Positions 52,703-62,691 of a DNA stretch of 64,000 nucleotides are shown in pieces. A model generated the notes under the pieces. That model ran no database searches, was not told the origin of the DNA, and was given only the letters and a program-made list of their open reading frames with translations. The translations under genes and the position numbers were made by a program. Origin of the DNA: CBIHON01 sp966211965 (lineage in GTDB: Bacteria; Pseudomonadota; Gammaproteobacteria; Burkholderiales; Burkholderiaceae_D); the NCBI GenBank assembly GCA_966211965.1, contig CBIHON010000009.1:66633-130632 (forward strand). The letters run 5' to 3'. The first letter of the stretch is position 1; every line of letters begins with the position of its first letter.

Positions 52703-53993
52703 GAATCACCCCACGCAAACTTTTATCATTCATGGCACGCGCCGTGTTGGCCATCACCAGCGGCAATTCGGCATCCTGGAACTGGAACGGCGCGGTCTCG
52801 CGTTTGAGCTTGAAGGCACGGTCCACAAGATACTGCTGATTGGCGACATGCAGGTCTTCCGGAACACGCTGCCCATTTGCTACATAGTATAGATTCAATT
52901 TCTGCCGAATAACTACATCAAGCACGTTGCCGATGGTTGCAGCCTCATCCAATTTCGTCATGATGCAGCCGGCCAGCCCGGCCCCTTGATAAGATTTCAC
53001 CACTTCGCTGAGCGTTTCGCCGGTCGAGGTCGCAGACAGGCACAACAGGCGCTTGACGTGGCTGCCGGCACCCGACAGCATCGCGACCTGCTCGGCCACC
53101 ATCTGGTCGCGTTGACTCATCCCGACGGTGTCGATCAAGACCGTGTGCTTGCCCTTCAATTCGTCCAGCGCGATGCGCAGGTCGGTTTCATCCTTCACCG
53201 AATGCACCATTACGCCCAGGATCTTGCCGTAAATGCGCAGTTGTTCGTAACCGCCGATACGATAGCCGTCGGTCGTGATCAAGGCCAGCTTGCCGGTGCC
53301 GTGGCGCATCACGCAGCGTGCGGCCAGTTTCGCCGTGGTGGTGGTCTTGCCGACACCGGTGGGGCCGACCAGTGCAAATACACCGCCTTTTTCCAGTATC
53401 TCGTTTTCATTGTCCATGATGGAGAGATTGCGTGCGAGGACGGTCCTGATCCAATGCAAACCGCTTTCCGCATTGCCGCCAGCCGGCAGTTTTTCGGTCA
53501 AGAAGCGCGCCAGGCTGGCGCTGAAACCTGCCGCCAGCATTTCGCGCAAAACCACCGACTTGGCCGGTTCGCGTTTTTGCTGGCTGCCCCAGGAGATTTC
53601 GGCGAGCTGCGACTCCAGCATGCCGCGCATCGAACGAATTTCCTCCATCACTTCGCTCAGGTCGTTTGCCGTGTATTGCTGGGCCGGCGCGGCTGCGGCG
53701 GACGCAGCGCGTGCACTTTCGAGCGCTGCGGCGAGGCTGGCGGCCTGGTCGCTTTCCGCGCGACGCTTCGGCGCGAAGGCGGCGAGCGTCGATTCCGACA
53801 GCGCTTCCTTTGGCATCTCCCTTTCACCCGCGGGCGCCGTCAGGGAGGACATGTCTTCACTGGCCAACGCCAAAATCTCGACCGCACCGTTGACGGTGCG
53901 GTTGGACAGAATCACCGCATCCGGACCCAGCGCATCGCGCACCATGCGCCACGCTTCGCGCGATGTGTGGGCAGAGAATTTTTTTACATTCAT
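52695..53993 (-). CDS. flhF: Flagellar biosynthesis GTPase FlhF
   Basis: The 432-residue SRP-family GTPase has an Ala-rich B domain (about 60-110), an N domain, and a G domain with P-loop GPTGVGKT at 210-217, DTVGMSQRD near 290 and TKLDEAATIG near 350. It sets the cell pole for flagellar assembly in polar flagellates. It overlaps flhG by 8 bases and flhA by 4. Confidence 0.96.
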   Translation of the reverse strand: MNVKKFSAHTSREAWRMVRDALGPDAVILSNRTVNGAVEILALASEDMSSLTAPAGEREMPKEALSESTLAAFAPKRRAESDQAASLAAALESARAASAAAAPAQQYTANDLSEVMEEIRSMRGMLESQLAEISWGSQQKREPAKSVVLREMLAAGFSASLARFLTEKLPAGGNAESGLHWIRTVLARNLSIMDNENEILEKGGVFALVGPTGVGKTTTTAKLAARCVMRHGTGKLALITTDGYRIGGYEQLRIYGKILGVMVHSVKDETDLRIALDELKGKHTVLIDTVGMSQRDQMVAEQVAMLSGAGSHVKRLLCLSATSTGETLSEVVKSYQGAGLAGCIMTKLDEAATIGNVLDVVIRQKLNLYYVANGQRVPEDLHVANQQYLVDRAFKLKRETAPFQFQDAELPLVMANTARAMNDKSLRGVILG

Positions 53994-56083
53994 GCTTGAC
54001 CTCCAACCAGGCTGGTAACTCTAATCGTTTTCGAATCGGGTAATTCCGCGTGCGACAGCACTTTCAATTGCGGGATGGCGCGGCGCAGGAAGCGCGCAAG
54101 CAAAGCGCGCAGCGGGGCGGGTACGAGCAATACCGGTGTCAGGCCCAGTTGCTCCTGGTGACGGGCAGCCTGCTCGGCCTGCGCAGCAAGCGTATCGGCC
54201 AGCCCCGGTTCGATGCCGGCGCCATCCGGGCCGCTGGCCTGCAGTGCCTGCATCAGCAAACGTTCCAGGCGATTGTCGAGCGTCATGACCGAAAGCTCGT
54301 TGGTCGACGGGAAAATCTGCTGCACGATTGCGCGGCCGAGGGCGATCCGGACCAGCGCGGTCATTTCATTGGGGTCCTGGGTCTGGTTGGCATTCTCGGC
54401 CAGGGTTTCGATGATGGTGCGCATGTCACGGATGTGCACGCCTTCGATCAACAGATTCTGCAGCACTTTCTGCAGGGTCGAGAGCGGGATCATTTTCGGC
54501 ACCAGATCTTCCACCAGCTTCGGCGAATCCTTGGCCAGATGATCAAGCAAGGCTTGCACTTCCTGGCGTCCGAGCAATTCGGCCGCATGGGTCGTGATCA
54601 GGTGATTCAGGTGCGTGGCCACCACGGTACCCGCATCGACCACCGTATAGCCCATGGTTTGCGCCTGTTCGCGCATGCCGGCATCGATCCATACCGCAGG
54701 CAGGCCGAACGCGGGATCGGTGGTCGCCGGCCCCGGCAATGCACCGCTGACCATGCCGGGATTGATCGCAAGGAATTGGCCCGCGTGCGCTTCGCCGCTG
54801 CCGATTTCCACGCCCTTCAAGGTAATCGTATAGGCCGAGGGTTTCAGTTCCAGGTTGTCGCGGATGTGCACCGGCGGCGAGAGAAAGCCGACCTCCTGCG
54901 CAAATTTTTTCCGGATGCCCTTGATACGGCGCAGCAGTTCGCCGCCCTGCCCCTTGTCTACCAACGGGATCAGGCGATAACCCACTTCCAATCCAAGCGT
55001 ATCGACCGGCATGATGTCCTGCCAAGTGGCTTCTTCCACCTCCGGTGCGGTAACGGCCGCGGTCTGCTCTGCTTGTTGCTCGGCCGGCGCCGCGACTTGT
55101 TGCGAGCGATTCGTCAACAGATAGGCCCCGCCGCCAAGCACCGCCGCCAGCAACAGGAAAGCAAAATGCGGCATGCCGGGGATCAAGCCCATGCCGCCGA
55201 TGATGCCGCCGGTGATAAAGAGTACCTGCGGTTTGGCGAACAGCTGGCCGATCAATTGGCCGCCGATGTCCTGGTCGCTGGCTACGCGGGACACCACCAC
55301 GCCGGCTGCGGTCGAGATGATCAACGAAGGAATCTGCGCCACCAGGCCGTCGCCGATGGCCAGCAAGGTGTAATTCTTGATGGCGGTGGCGAATTCCAGG
55401 TCGTGCTGAATCATACCGACGACCAGGCCGCCGACAATATTGATGATGGTGACGATGATGCCGGCCACGGCATCGCCGCGCACGTATTTGCTGGCACCGT
55501 CCATCGCGCCGTAGAATTCGGCTTCCTGCGCCACTTCGGTACGACGCGCGCGCGCTTCCTGCTCGCCGATCAGTCCGGCATTCAAATCGGCGTCGATCGC
55601 CATCTGCTTGCCCGGCATCGCATCCAAGGCAAAGCGGGCGCCGACCTCGGCAATACGACCTGCGCCCTTGGTGACGACGGTGAAATTGATGATGGTCAGG
55701 ATGATGAACACCACGATGCCGACCGTGTAGTTACCGCCGATCAGGAAGTGACCGAACGCCTCGATCACTTTGCCGGCGGCATCCGGTCCGGTGTGCCCTT
55801 CGGTCAGCACAACCCGGGTCGATGCGACGTTAAGCGACAGGCGCAACATGGTGGAAACCAGTAGGACGGTAGGAAACACCATGAAGTCGAGCGGCTTCAC
55901 CGTGTACAGGCTGGTCAACAGTACGATGACCGACAGCGCAATATTGAAGCTGAAAAAAATGTCGAGACCGAAGGCCGGCAGCGGCAACACCATCATGGAC
56001 AACATCATGATGATGAGGAGCGGTGCGGCCAACGCCTTGGAGCCTTGGCCGGCCAGCCAGGCAGGTAATTTCAGGCTGTTCAT
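53990..56083 (-). CDS. flhA: Flagellar export gate protein FlhA
   Basis: The 697-residue protein has about eight membrane helices in the first 330 residues and the family signature MRLSLNVASTRVVLTEG near residue 80. GARFALDAMPGKQMAIDADL lies near 145 with the conserved Asp. The long cytoplasmic domain (340-697) includes PAVWIDAGMREQAQTMGYTV. It forms the nonameric export ring that receives substrates. ATGA overlap with flhB. Confidence 0.97.
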   Translation of the reverse strand: MNSLKLPAWLAGQGSKALAAPLLIIMMLSMMVLPLPAFGLDIFFSFNIALSVIVLLTSLYTVKPLDFMVFPTVLLVSTMLRLSLNVASTRVVLTEGHTGPDAAGKVIEAFGHFLIGGNYTVGIVVFIILTIINFTVVTKGAGRIAEVGARFALDAMPGKQMAIDADLNAGLIGEQEARARRTEVAQEAEFYGAMDGASKYVRGDAVAGIIVTIINIVGGLVVGMIQHDLEFATAIKNYTLLAIGDGLVAQIPSLIISTAAGVVVSRVASDQDIGGQLIGQLFAKPQVLFITGGIIGGMGLIPGMPHFAFLLLAAVLGGGAYLLTNRSQQVAAPAEQQAEQTAAVTAPEVEEATWQDIMPVDTLGLEVGYRLIPLVDKGQGGELLRRIKGIRKKFAQEVGFLSPPVHIRDNLELKPSAYTITLKGVEIGSGEAHAGQFLAINPGMVSGALPGPATTDPAFGLPAVWIDAGMREQAQTMGYTVVDAGTVVATHLNHLITTHAAELLGRQEVQALLDHLAKDSPKLVEDLVPKMIPLSTLQKVLQNLLIEGVHIRDMRTIIETLAENANQTQDPNEMTALVRIALGRAIVQQIFPSTNELSVMTLDNRLERLLMQALQASGPDGAGIEPGLADTLAAQAEQAARHQEQLGLTPVLLVPAPLRALLARFLRRAIPQLKVLSHAELPDSKTIRVTSLVGGQA

Positions 56084-57252
56084 TGCATACGCCTAGATTC
56101 AGTGGCAGCCAGGGCCGCCGGGTTGAGCGGATCGAGTTGCGGCGGCACATACAGCTCGCCGGGTTTTTCAGGGCGCATTCCGCCGTGCTTGCCATAGGCA
56201 CGCAGCTGGAACACATAGGCCAGCACTTCGGCCACCGCCGTATAGAGCGCTTCGGGGATTTCATCGCCGAGTTCCGTGTGGCGGTGCAGCGCACGGGCCA
56301 GGGCCGGGGCTTCCAGCAGCGGCACATTGTTCTCGGCGGCGATTTCACGAATCTTGGCTGCCACCTCATCGGAACCCTTGGCCACTACCTTCGGCGCGCC
56401 CTTGGAACCTTCCGCATACTTGAGCGCGACCGCATAGTGGGTCGGGTTGGTCACCACCACATCGGCTGTCGGCACTTCGGACATCATGCGGCGGCGCGCC
56501 ATTTCGCGCTGCTGTGCGCGTATCTTGGCCTTGATTTCCGGATTACCGTCAGACTCCTTGGACTCCTGCCGCAGTTCTTGGCGAGTCATCTTCAGCTTGT
56601 TTGCGTAATGCCACATCTGATACGGCACATCGATCATGGCGATCACCACCAAGCCCCCGACGATCGCAATGAAGCTGCCCAGCAGCAGGTGCGCCAGATG
56701 GGTCGCGCCAGCCTTGAGCGGCTCCACGCTCAAGGCCAGAACTGCGTCGATTTGATGCGAAATAACCATCCAAGAGATGGTGCCGACCAACAAGGCCTTG
56801 CCGATGGCTTTGACAAGTTCGACGCCGGCATGGGCCGAAATCATATTGCCCAAGCCGGAAAGCGGATTCATCCGGGCAAAATTCGGCTGTAAGCTCTTGA
56901 CGCTGAACAGCCAGCCCCCGATCAGCGCCGGCGACGACAACGCCACCACAATCAACAGTGCAGCCAAGGGGATGAATGCAAAAAGCAGGTCGAGAATGTG
57001 GCTGGCCAGCTTGCTTAAGAGGATATTCGGGTCATAGGCCTGCGCGCGCTCGAAGGCCAAGCCGGAAGCCAGCATCGCATTGAGGTTGCGGACCAATCCC
57101 TCGCCGCTAAACCACAGGCCGCCGCCGGCCGCCATCAATACCGTGCAGGTAGCCAATTCGCGCGAGCGAGGGACGTCGCCTTCCTCGCGCGCTTGTTCCA
57201 TGCGCCGGGATGATGCGGGTTCCGTCCGTTCGAGATCGCTGTCTTCGGCCAT
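56080..57252 (-). CDS. flhB: Flagellar export switch protein FlhB
   Basis: The 390-residue protein has four membrane helices, a linker and the cytoplasmic domain with the autocleavage site Asn269-Pro-Thr-His. AEGSKGAPKVVAKGSDEVAA follows, and the tail is Pro-rich. It switches export from hook to filament substrates on FliK contact. Compare the free-standing C-domain gene at 20848. Confidence 0.97.
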   Translation of the reverse strand: MAEDSDLERTEPASSRRMEQAREEGDVPRSRELATCTVLMAAGGGLWFSGEGLVRNLNAMLASGLAFERAQAYDPNILLSKLASHILDLLFAFIPLAALLIVVALSSPALIGGWLFSVKSLQPNFARMNPLSGLGNMISAHAGVELVKAIGKALLVGTISWMVISHQIDAVLALSVEPLKAGATHLAHLLLGSFIAIVGGLVVIAMIDVPYQMWHYANKLKMTRQELRQESKESDGNPEIKAKIRAQQREMARRRMMSEVPTADVVVTNPTHYAVALKYAEGSKGAPKVVAKGSDEVAAKIREIAAENNVPLLEAPALARALHRHTELGDEIPEALYTAVAEVLAYVFQLRAYGKHGGMRPEKPGELYVPPQLDPLNPAALAATESRRMQ

Positions 57253-57443
57253 TGCCGACTCCTGTTATGCCCCCATGCACAAAAAGAACGCTATGGGGCT
57301 ATCAGGTACGATTATTGACTGGAACAGGAGAGAGTCATCGAGCGAACAAGCGTGGAAATACCCGCTTTTTGCTGTTGCTTCCCTTGTCATCCGCATGGGG
57401 TGCTGCGGTGCGTCCTGCATAGAGAAAGCGCGAGCGAAGCCGG

Positions 57444-57474
57444 CAAGTAAGGTGTGTAGAGTTCACCTTACCTG
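57444..57474. terminator. Hairpin between the HDOD gene and flhB
   Basis: CAAGTAAGGTG and CACCTTACCTG form an 11-bp stem with one G-U pair and a 9-base loop. It lies 34 bases beyond the HDOD gene stop on the minus strand. No U tract follows, so termination is uncertain. Confidence 0.3.
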
Positions 57475-57507
57475 CCCAAGGCGTGAAGAATTTTCAGAAC
57501 AGGGGGA

Positions 57508-58722
57508 TCAGAGTTTCAGGTTTTGCGCCCAGCACAATGCCGCCAGGTGCGCTTCATTGACTTGCCGGGGGCTGATGAACAGCGAATCCGCCAGTTCGCT
57601 GGCATTGCCGTTGTTGCATTCGCAGGCCTCCGCCAGAGCCAGGAAAGGACCATACATCCCCTCGCGAGCCAGCAAGGCTTGCTCGACCGGTTCGGATAAC
57701 TGGAGATTTTCCAACACCTGCTCCATCGGAATGCCGAGCAGCTTGTCCAGCAAAGAAAACATGCCGGCGACGAACAGGTTTTCCGCTTCATTCTTCGGCA
57801 GGAAGCCATGCCCGAGCAATTCGGCAAAACGTCCGCGGATGACCGCCGTCTGCATCAGCACAGGCGAATGCCCGGCAGTGCTGGCAGTTGCCAACAGCAG
57901 GGAAAGCCAGCGATAGAGCGGAGAATAGCCGAGCATCGTTACGGCATGTCGCAGCGATTGGATCTCTGCGCCAAGGCCAAACCCGACCGAGTTGATATAC
58001 CGGAGCAGCTTGTAGGATATCGCGGCATCGCGCCGCAAAATACCCTCGAGCTGGCGGATATCGGCATTTTTCCTGACCATTTCCATCAACTGCAAAATCA
58101 TCACTTGCGCAGGATTCAGGCCTTTGGTCTGCCGCCCCGGGCGCGGTGTCAGATAGAGCTTGCCGACGAAGGCATCAACCCCCAGGGCGGCGCAGGAATC
58201 ATATTCATCCCAGGTGCTGACTTGCCGCGCAACGATGCGGATCGGCTCTTTTCCGGATGCGCCATGAATCCGCGCATGCATGGCAAAATCGGAAGAGCCG
58301 TAATTCACTTCGACATGGGTCACAAGTTCCAGCAGCGCCTTGTCAAGCATATTGACGTCGGCGCCGCGCAAGCAGATGCCGAATCCTTCATCACGCAGCG
58401 ACTTGAGGGCAGCCAAGGTATCGGGATGCCCCAGGTCGCTGGCCGCCAACGTCAGCACCGTGCTGGCCGGCGCCAAGCCTTCCAGCAGCTCGATCGCTAG
58501 CAAGGCCGGCGTCACTTCGAAGAACAGCAGGCTGTCACTCAACAGCCAGCCCGCATCGGGATCGTTCAACCGCTCGGAAACAAAAGCGATTCGCCCCCCT
58601 ATCTCGGCCATGCCGGGAGAGGCTTCATCGTCGCCAGCGTGGCACCAGGTCAGCTCATAACCGAGCACCTGCTCCTTCGGGTCAAGCAGAGGCTCACGAA
58701 TAATAAATTTCATTTGTGACAT
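57508..58722 (-). CDS. EAL-like/HDOD signalling protein (YuxH type)
   Basis: The 404-residue protein has an N-terminal EAL-related domain (about 4-195) in which the Glu-Ala-Leu motif and metal ligands are not preserved (it reads YELTWC near residue 22). An HDOD domain follows at about 205-390 (MEMVRKNADIRQLEGILRRD; LRYINSVGF). Such proteins act as c-di-GMP or motility regulators without phosphodiesterase activity. It sits between cheZ and flhB on the same strand. Confidence 0.85.
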   Translation of the reverse strand: MSQMKFIIREPLLDPKEQVLGYELTWCHAGDDEASPGMAEIGGRIAFVSERLNDPDAGWLLSDSLLFFEVTPALLAIELLEGLAPASTVLTLAASDLGHPDTLAALKSLRDEGFGICLRGADVNMLDKALLELVTHVEVNYGSSDFAMHARIHGASGKEPIRIVARQVSTWDEYDSCAALGVDAFVGKLYLTPRPGRQTKGLNPAQVMILQLMEMVRKNADIRQLEGILRRDAAISYKLLRYINSVGFGLGAEIQSLRHAVTMLGYSPLYRWLSLLLATASTAGHSPVLMQTAVIRGRFAELLGHGFLPKNEAENLFVAGMFSLLDKLLGIPMEQVLENLQLSEPVEQALLAREGMYGPFLALAEACECNNGNASELADSLFISPRQVNEAHLAALCWAQNLKL

Positions 58723-58796
58723 GGAGCTTTGTCTGAGTTGGTTTGTAGGGGGAGAAAAAGAAAGCCGGCGCCAAGGCGGGCCGGCAGATCATGCGG

Positions 58797-59456
58797 TCAA
58801 AAACCCAGGCTTTCCAGCAGGTCATCAACCTGCTCCTGGTCTGCGACCACATCGGGACTAGCGGTAGGGTTGATCTGCGGGCCGTTCAGCAACCCGGAAC
58901 CGACCTCGCGCCTTACCTCTGGCGGCGCATAATCGATCAACAATTGCACGAGTTGCTGTTCCAAGCCGTGCGCCAGTTCGGTGATTTTCTTGATCACCTG
59001 GCCGGTCAGATCCTGGAAATCCTGCGCCATCATGATTTCCATCAGATGTTGCTTTGTCACATTGGCGGCGCTACGGGTCTCATCCAGGTAGTCGATCGTA
59101 CGATCGGCCATTGCGCGGTACTGCGCTTCCGAGAATGGCGCATCCATCAGTGCTTGCCAAGCCGCCGCGATCTCACCCGCGCCACTGTCGATCTTGTCTT
59201 GCAGCGGTCCCGCTTGATCGGTGGCGTTCAGGACGCGTTGTGCCGCCTGCTCCGTCATACGGGCCACATAATCGAGGCGGTCGCGCGCGTTGGGAATATC
59301 GTGCGCCGCCTTTTCAATCAATTTGTCGAAACCGAGTCCGCGCAAACTATCGTGCAGGGCGCGTGTCATCTGACCAACCCGGACTAAAACTTCATCGTGC
59401 TGCGAAGTTTCGGCACCGGTGGCTGCAGTCGTTCCTGCAGGAAGTTGCGCATCCAC
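58797..59456 (-). CDS. cheZ: Chemotaxis phosphatase CheZ
   Basis: The 219-residue protein is a long helical hairpin with the catalytic QDFQDLTGQVIKKI (Asp149 and Gln153) and the C-terminal CheY-binding tail QEQVDDLLESLGF. It dephosphorylates CheY-P. The GTG at 59456 lies 1 base after the cheY stop and has an AAGGGAG ribosome site. A longer in-frame start at 59507 would overlap cheY by 50 bases. Confidence 0.93.
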   Translation of the reverse strand: MDAQLPAGTTAATGAETSQHDEVLVRVGQMTRALHDSLRGLGFDKLIEKAAHDIPNARDRLDYVARMTEQAAQRVLNATDQAGPLQDKIDSGAGEIAAAWQALMDAPFSEAQYRAMADRTIDYLDETRSAANVTKQHLMEIMMAQDFQDLTGQVIKKITELAHGLEQQLVQLLIDYAPPEVRREVGSGLLNGPQINPTASPDVVADQEQVDDLLESLGF

Positions 59457-59457
59457 C

Positions 59458-59853
59458 TTACGCTCCCTTTTCAAGCTTCTCGAAAATCTTCGCCAGCTTT
59501 TCGTCAAGCGTCGCGGCAGTGAAAGGTTTTACCACATAGCCGTTCGCACCTGCCTGTGCCGCAGCAATGATGTTTTCCTTCTTCGCTTCGGCCGTCACCA
59601 TCAGCACCGGCAACTTCGATAAAGCGGCGTCGGCACGTATGCCTTGCAGCATGGCGAGGCCATCCATGACCGGCATGTTCCAGTCGGAGATCACAAAGTC
59701 GAACTGCTCGCTTCTGAGTTTGGAAAGCGCCATCGCCCCATCTTCCGCCTCGTCTACATTGGTGTAGCCCAGTTCTTTCAGCAGATTCCGGACAATGCGC
59801 CGCATCGTCGAAAAGTCGTCAACGACTAAAAACTTGGTATTTGGACCAGCCAT
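59458..59853 (-). CDS. cheY: Chemotaxis response regulator CheY
   Basis: The 131-residue receiver domain has the acidic pair Asp12-Asp13, phosphoacceptor Asp57 (VISDWNMP), Thr87 and Lys109 (VVKPFTAATL). CheY-P binds FliM and reverses the motor. It is immediately upstream of cheZ. The 165-base gap to cheB holds a TCCGGATGCGTCCGGA repeat but no clear promoter. Confidence 0.96.
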   Translation of the reverse strand: MAGPNTKFLVVDDFSTMRRIVRNLLKELGYTNVDEAEDGAMALSKLRSEQFDFVISDWNMPVMDGLAMLQGIRADAALSKLPVLMVTAEAKKENIIAAAQAGANGYVVKPFTAATLDEKLAKIFEKLEKGA

Positions 59854-60018
59854 GAATTACTCCATTGATTCTTTAAATCGTTATTGACCCTATCCGCAAT
59901 CCGGATGCGTCCGGACAGTCCAACAAACATACCGCTACGCTATTATGCACCCAGCAAATTTCTTAATCCATATCGCCCTGCAATTTTGCACATCGCATGT
60001 TTGCCGCATCTGAATCGG

Positions 60019-61098
60019 CTAAACCCGCAAGGCGCGGCTGCTATGCTCGGCCAAGTAACCCAAGACCATGCCCGGCAATTTATTCAAGGGTCCGACCTCG
60101 TGCGTCGCGCCGACTGCGATCGCCTCGCGCGGCATACCGAAGACCACGCAAGTCGATTCGTCCTGCGCAAAATTATAAGCACCGGCATTCTTCATTTCCA
60201 GCATGCCGAGCGCCCCATCCTTGCCCATGCCAGTCAAAATAACGCCGACTGCATTTTTACCGGCGCAGGCCGCCGCAGAATTGAACAACACGTCCACGGA
60301 AGGCCGATGCCGGTTCACCGGCGGTCCTTGATCCAATTGCGTCACGTAATTGGCGCCGCTGCGGGCCAGCAGCAGATGGGAATGTCCCGGCGCGATATAG
60401 GCATGGCCAGGCAGCACACGCTCATTGCCTTCGGCCTCGCGTACCGAGATCTTGCACAAGCCGTCCAGCCGGCGCGCGAAAGAACGCGTAAATCCTTCCG
60501 GCATATGCTGAGTGATCAGAATACCCGGGCAATCCGACGGCATCTGTATCAGGAAATCCTTGATCGCTTCGGTGCCGCCGGTGGAGGCACCGATGATGAT
60601 CAGTTTTTCGCTACTGGTGAGCGGATTGCGTATCAGGGGCAGTTCGCCTGTGACGCCGATTTTGGATGCCTCAGCCGCGGCCTGATGGCGCGGCTTGATA
60701 CGGGCTTTGGATGCAGCGCGGATTTTATCCGCGATCATATCGGTGTATTCGCGCATCCCGCTCTGGATGGACAACTTGGGCTTGGTCACAAAATCGACCG
60801 CTCCCAGTTCAAGCGCGCGCAAGGTGATTTCCGATCCTCGCTCCGTCAGCGACGATACCATGACGACCGGCATGGGGCGTAAGCGCATCAGCTTCTCAAG
60901 AAAATCCAGACCATCCATACGCGGCATTTCGACGTCGAGCGTCAGCACATCGGGATTGGTCTTCTTGATCAGATCACGCGCGACGATGGGATCCGGCGCA
61001 ACGCCTACGACCTCCATGTCCGGTTGGCTACTGATGATTTCACTCATGACGCTACGGATCAGCGCCGAATCATCCACTATCAAGACCTTGATTTTCAT
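60019..61098 (-). CDS. cheB: Chemotaxis methylesterase CheB
   Basis: The 359-residue protein has an N-terminal receiver domain (Asp9-Asp10, Asp55 in LTLDVEMPRMDG) and a C-terminal methylesterase domain with the triad Ser172 (IGASTGGTE), His198 (TQHMPEGF) and Asp294 (GMGKDGA). It removes methyl groups from receptors and opposes CheR. Confidence 0.97.
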   Translation of the reverse strand: MKIKVLIVDDSALIRSVMSEIISSQPDMEVVGVAPDPIVARDLIKKTNPDVLTLDVEMPRMDGLDFLEKLMRLRPMPVVMVSSLTERGSEITLRALELGAVDFVTKPKLSIQSGMREYTDMIADKIRAASKARIKPRHQAAAEASKIGVTGELPLIRNPLTSSEKLIIIGASTGGTEAIKDFLIQMPSDCPGILITQHMPEGFTRSFARRLDGLCKISVREAEGNERVLPGHAYIAPGHSHLLLARSGANYVTQLDQGPPVNRHRPSVDVLFNSAAACAGKNAVGVILTGMGKDGALGMLEMKNAGAYNFAQDESTCVVFGMPREAIAVGATHEVGPLNKLPGMVLGYLAEHSSRALRV

Positions 61099-61193
61099 AA
61101 CACGTACTTTCCGGGGTCACCCCTATGCCAGGCCTGTCGGTTCGAATCGTGCCTCAACTCGCGCAGCTTCCCGCGCATTGCGCACATCCAAGC

Positions 61194-61802
61194 CTAGAAT
61201 AGCTCAGCGTCACCACCCACCGAACTCGTCTGGAGCCGGCTCGCGTAGTCCTGTTCCCGATTGACAACCGTGTTGTTGTTCATTTGCATGAGTTTCTTCA
61301 CTAACACTTTACCGGTTCTGGGGAAAAAGTAAACTTTGCGCGGATGAATATCGTTCAAGTCTTCCGCGATGATGCGGATATTCTCCGCACGTAAATACGA
61401 CCGCACAAAATTGGCATTGCGCTCACCGACATTGATGGCAATGAACCCGCGCAGCACATTGCCGCCGCCGAAAACCTTGGCTTCCAGATTCTCGCGCTTG
61501 GCACCGGCCTTCAGCAAATCATTGATAAGCACTTCCATTGCATAGGCGCCGTAGCGCATGGATGCCGACACCGGACTGTCGGCATCGCCGCCGCCATCCG
61601 GCAGCATGAAGTGGTTCATCCCGCCTACGCCGGAGACGCGGTCGCGAATACACGCCGCGACGCAGGAACCCAGCACCGTGACGATCATCATGTCCTTGCC
61701 CGTATAGTAATATTCGCCCGGCAAAATCTTGGCCGCATCACGATCGAATGTCCGGTCGTAATAGACATTGGTGGCAAACTGTTCTTCCAGTAATTTGCTC
61801 AT
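61194..61802 (-). CDS. cheD: Chemoreceptor glutamine deamidase CheD
   Basis: The 202-residue protein has the catalytic Cys47 in VLGSCVAACIRD and His64 in GGMNHFMLP. CheD deamidates receptor glutamines to set methylation sites. The ATG at 61802 begins 11 bases after the cheR stop; in-frame upstream starts would overlap cheR by over 80 bases. Confidence 0.95.
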   Translation of the reverse strand: MSKLLEEQFATNVYYDRTFDRDAAKILPGEYYYTGKDMMIVTVLGSCVAACIRDRVSGVGGMNHFMLPDGGGDADSPVSASMRYGAYAMEVLINDLLKAGAKRENLEAKVFGGGNVLRGFIAINVGERNANFVRSYLRAENIRIIAEDLNDIHPRKVYFFPRTGKVLVKKLMQMNNNTVVNREQDYASRLQTSSVGGDAELF

Positions 61803-61812
61803 GGATTCAATC

Positions 61813-62691
61813 TCACGCCCGTCGTGAATGCAAGGGCTTTTCGGCGCCATGCCGGTCCAGTTCGTACACGGTCTTGCCGCGCAATTTGAAGGCATCGCTC
61901 ACATACAGGAAATTTTCGGAATGCCCGGCAAACAGCAAGGCATCCGGTTTCATTAACGGCGCGAAGCGGGACAATATTTTTCCTTGTGTAGGTTTATCGA
62001 AATAGATCATGACGTTACGGCAGAAAATAGCATCGAATGGGCCGTTGATCGGCCAACTGTCGGATAATAAATTGAGTTGTTTGAAGGTTATCAGTTGCCG
62101 CAATTCCGGACGCACCCGCACGAGGCCTTCCTGGGCCCCCTTTCCCTTCTGAAAAAAACGTTTGGCACGTTCCGGCGACAACTTGTCCAGCCGGTCCTGC
62201 GCATACACACCGTTCGCCGCAGTGGTCAGGACATTGGTGTCGATGTCGGTGGCGAAGATGTGAGCAGGCGGCGTCAAGGTGCCGAACACCTCGCACAGTG
62301 TCATGGCGATCGAGTAAGGCTCTTCGCCGGTGGAACTGGCCGAACACCAGATTGCGATTGGCTCCTTCAACTTTCGGACGTGCTCGGCGAGTATCGGGAA
62401 GTGGTGTGCCTCACGAAAAAACGAGGTCAAATTGGTAGTCAGGGCATTGGTAAAAGCTTCCCACTCCTCGGCATTGGTGCCGCGTTCCAGCTCATCAAGA
62501 TAGTGCGTAAAGGACACCTTGCCGGTGGCGCGCAAACGCCGCGCCAAACGGCTGTAAACCATTTCATGCTTGCTCTCGGCAAGTGCGATTCCGGCACGCT
62601 CGTATATCAGTGCGCGCACTCGCTCAAAGTCATGCTCGGTGAAGGCAAACTCCTTGACCGCATCCAATTTATTCTGTTGCACAGGCTTCAT
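61813..62691 (-). CDS. cheR: Chemotaxis methyltransferase CheR
   Basis: The 292-residue enzyme has the N-terminal helical domain (FERVRALIYERAGIALAESK) and the SAM domain with IWCSASSTGEEPYSIAMTL near residue 115, ATDIDTNVL near 147 and DAIFCRNVMIYFD near 225. It methylates receptor Glu residues. Receptors here carry DWEEF/EWEEF tails for docking. It overlaps the decayed receptor frame by 23 bases. Confidence 0.96.
   Translation of the reverse strand: MKPVQQNKLDAVKEFAFTEHDFERVRALIYERAGIALAESKHEMVYSRLARRLRATGKVSFTHYLDELERGTNAEEWEAFTNALTTNLTSFFREAHHFPILAEHVRKLKEPIAIWCSASSTGEEPYSIAMTLCEVFGTLTPPAHIFATDIDTNVLTTAANGVYAQDRLDKLSPERAKRFFQKGKGAQEGLVRVRPELRQLITFKQLNLLSDSWPINGPFDAIFCRNVMIYFDKPTQGKILSRFAPLMKPDALLFAGHSENFLYVSDAFKLRGKTVYELDRHGAEKPLHSRRA

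Noticed and set aside
54050..55864. 604-codon open frame antisense to flhA
   Set aside because: It lies wholly within flhA on the opposite strand and has the His/Gln/Arg bias of mirror frames; no ribosome site or family match is visible.
59920..59960. TCCGGA repeats in the cheY-cheB gap (just left of these bases) as a terminator
   Set aside because: The stem is only six pairs and no U tract follows on either strand.
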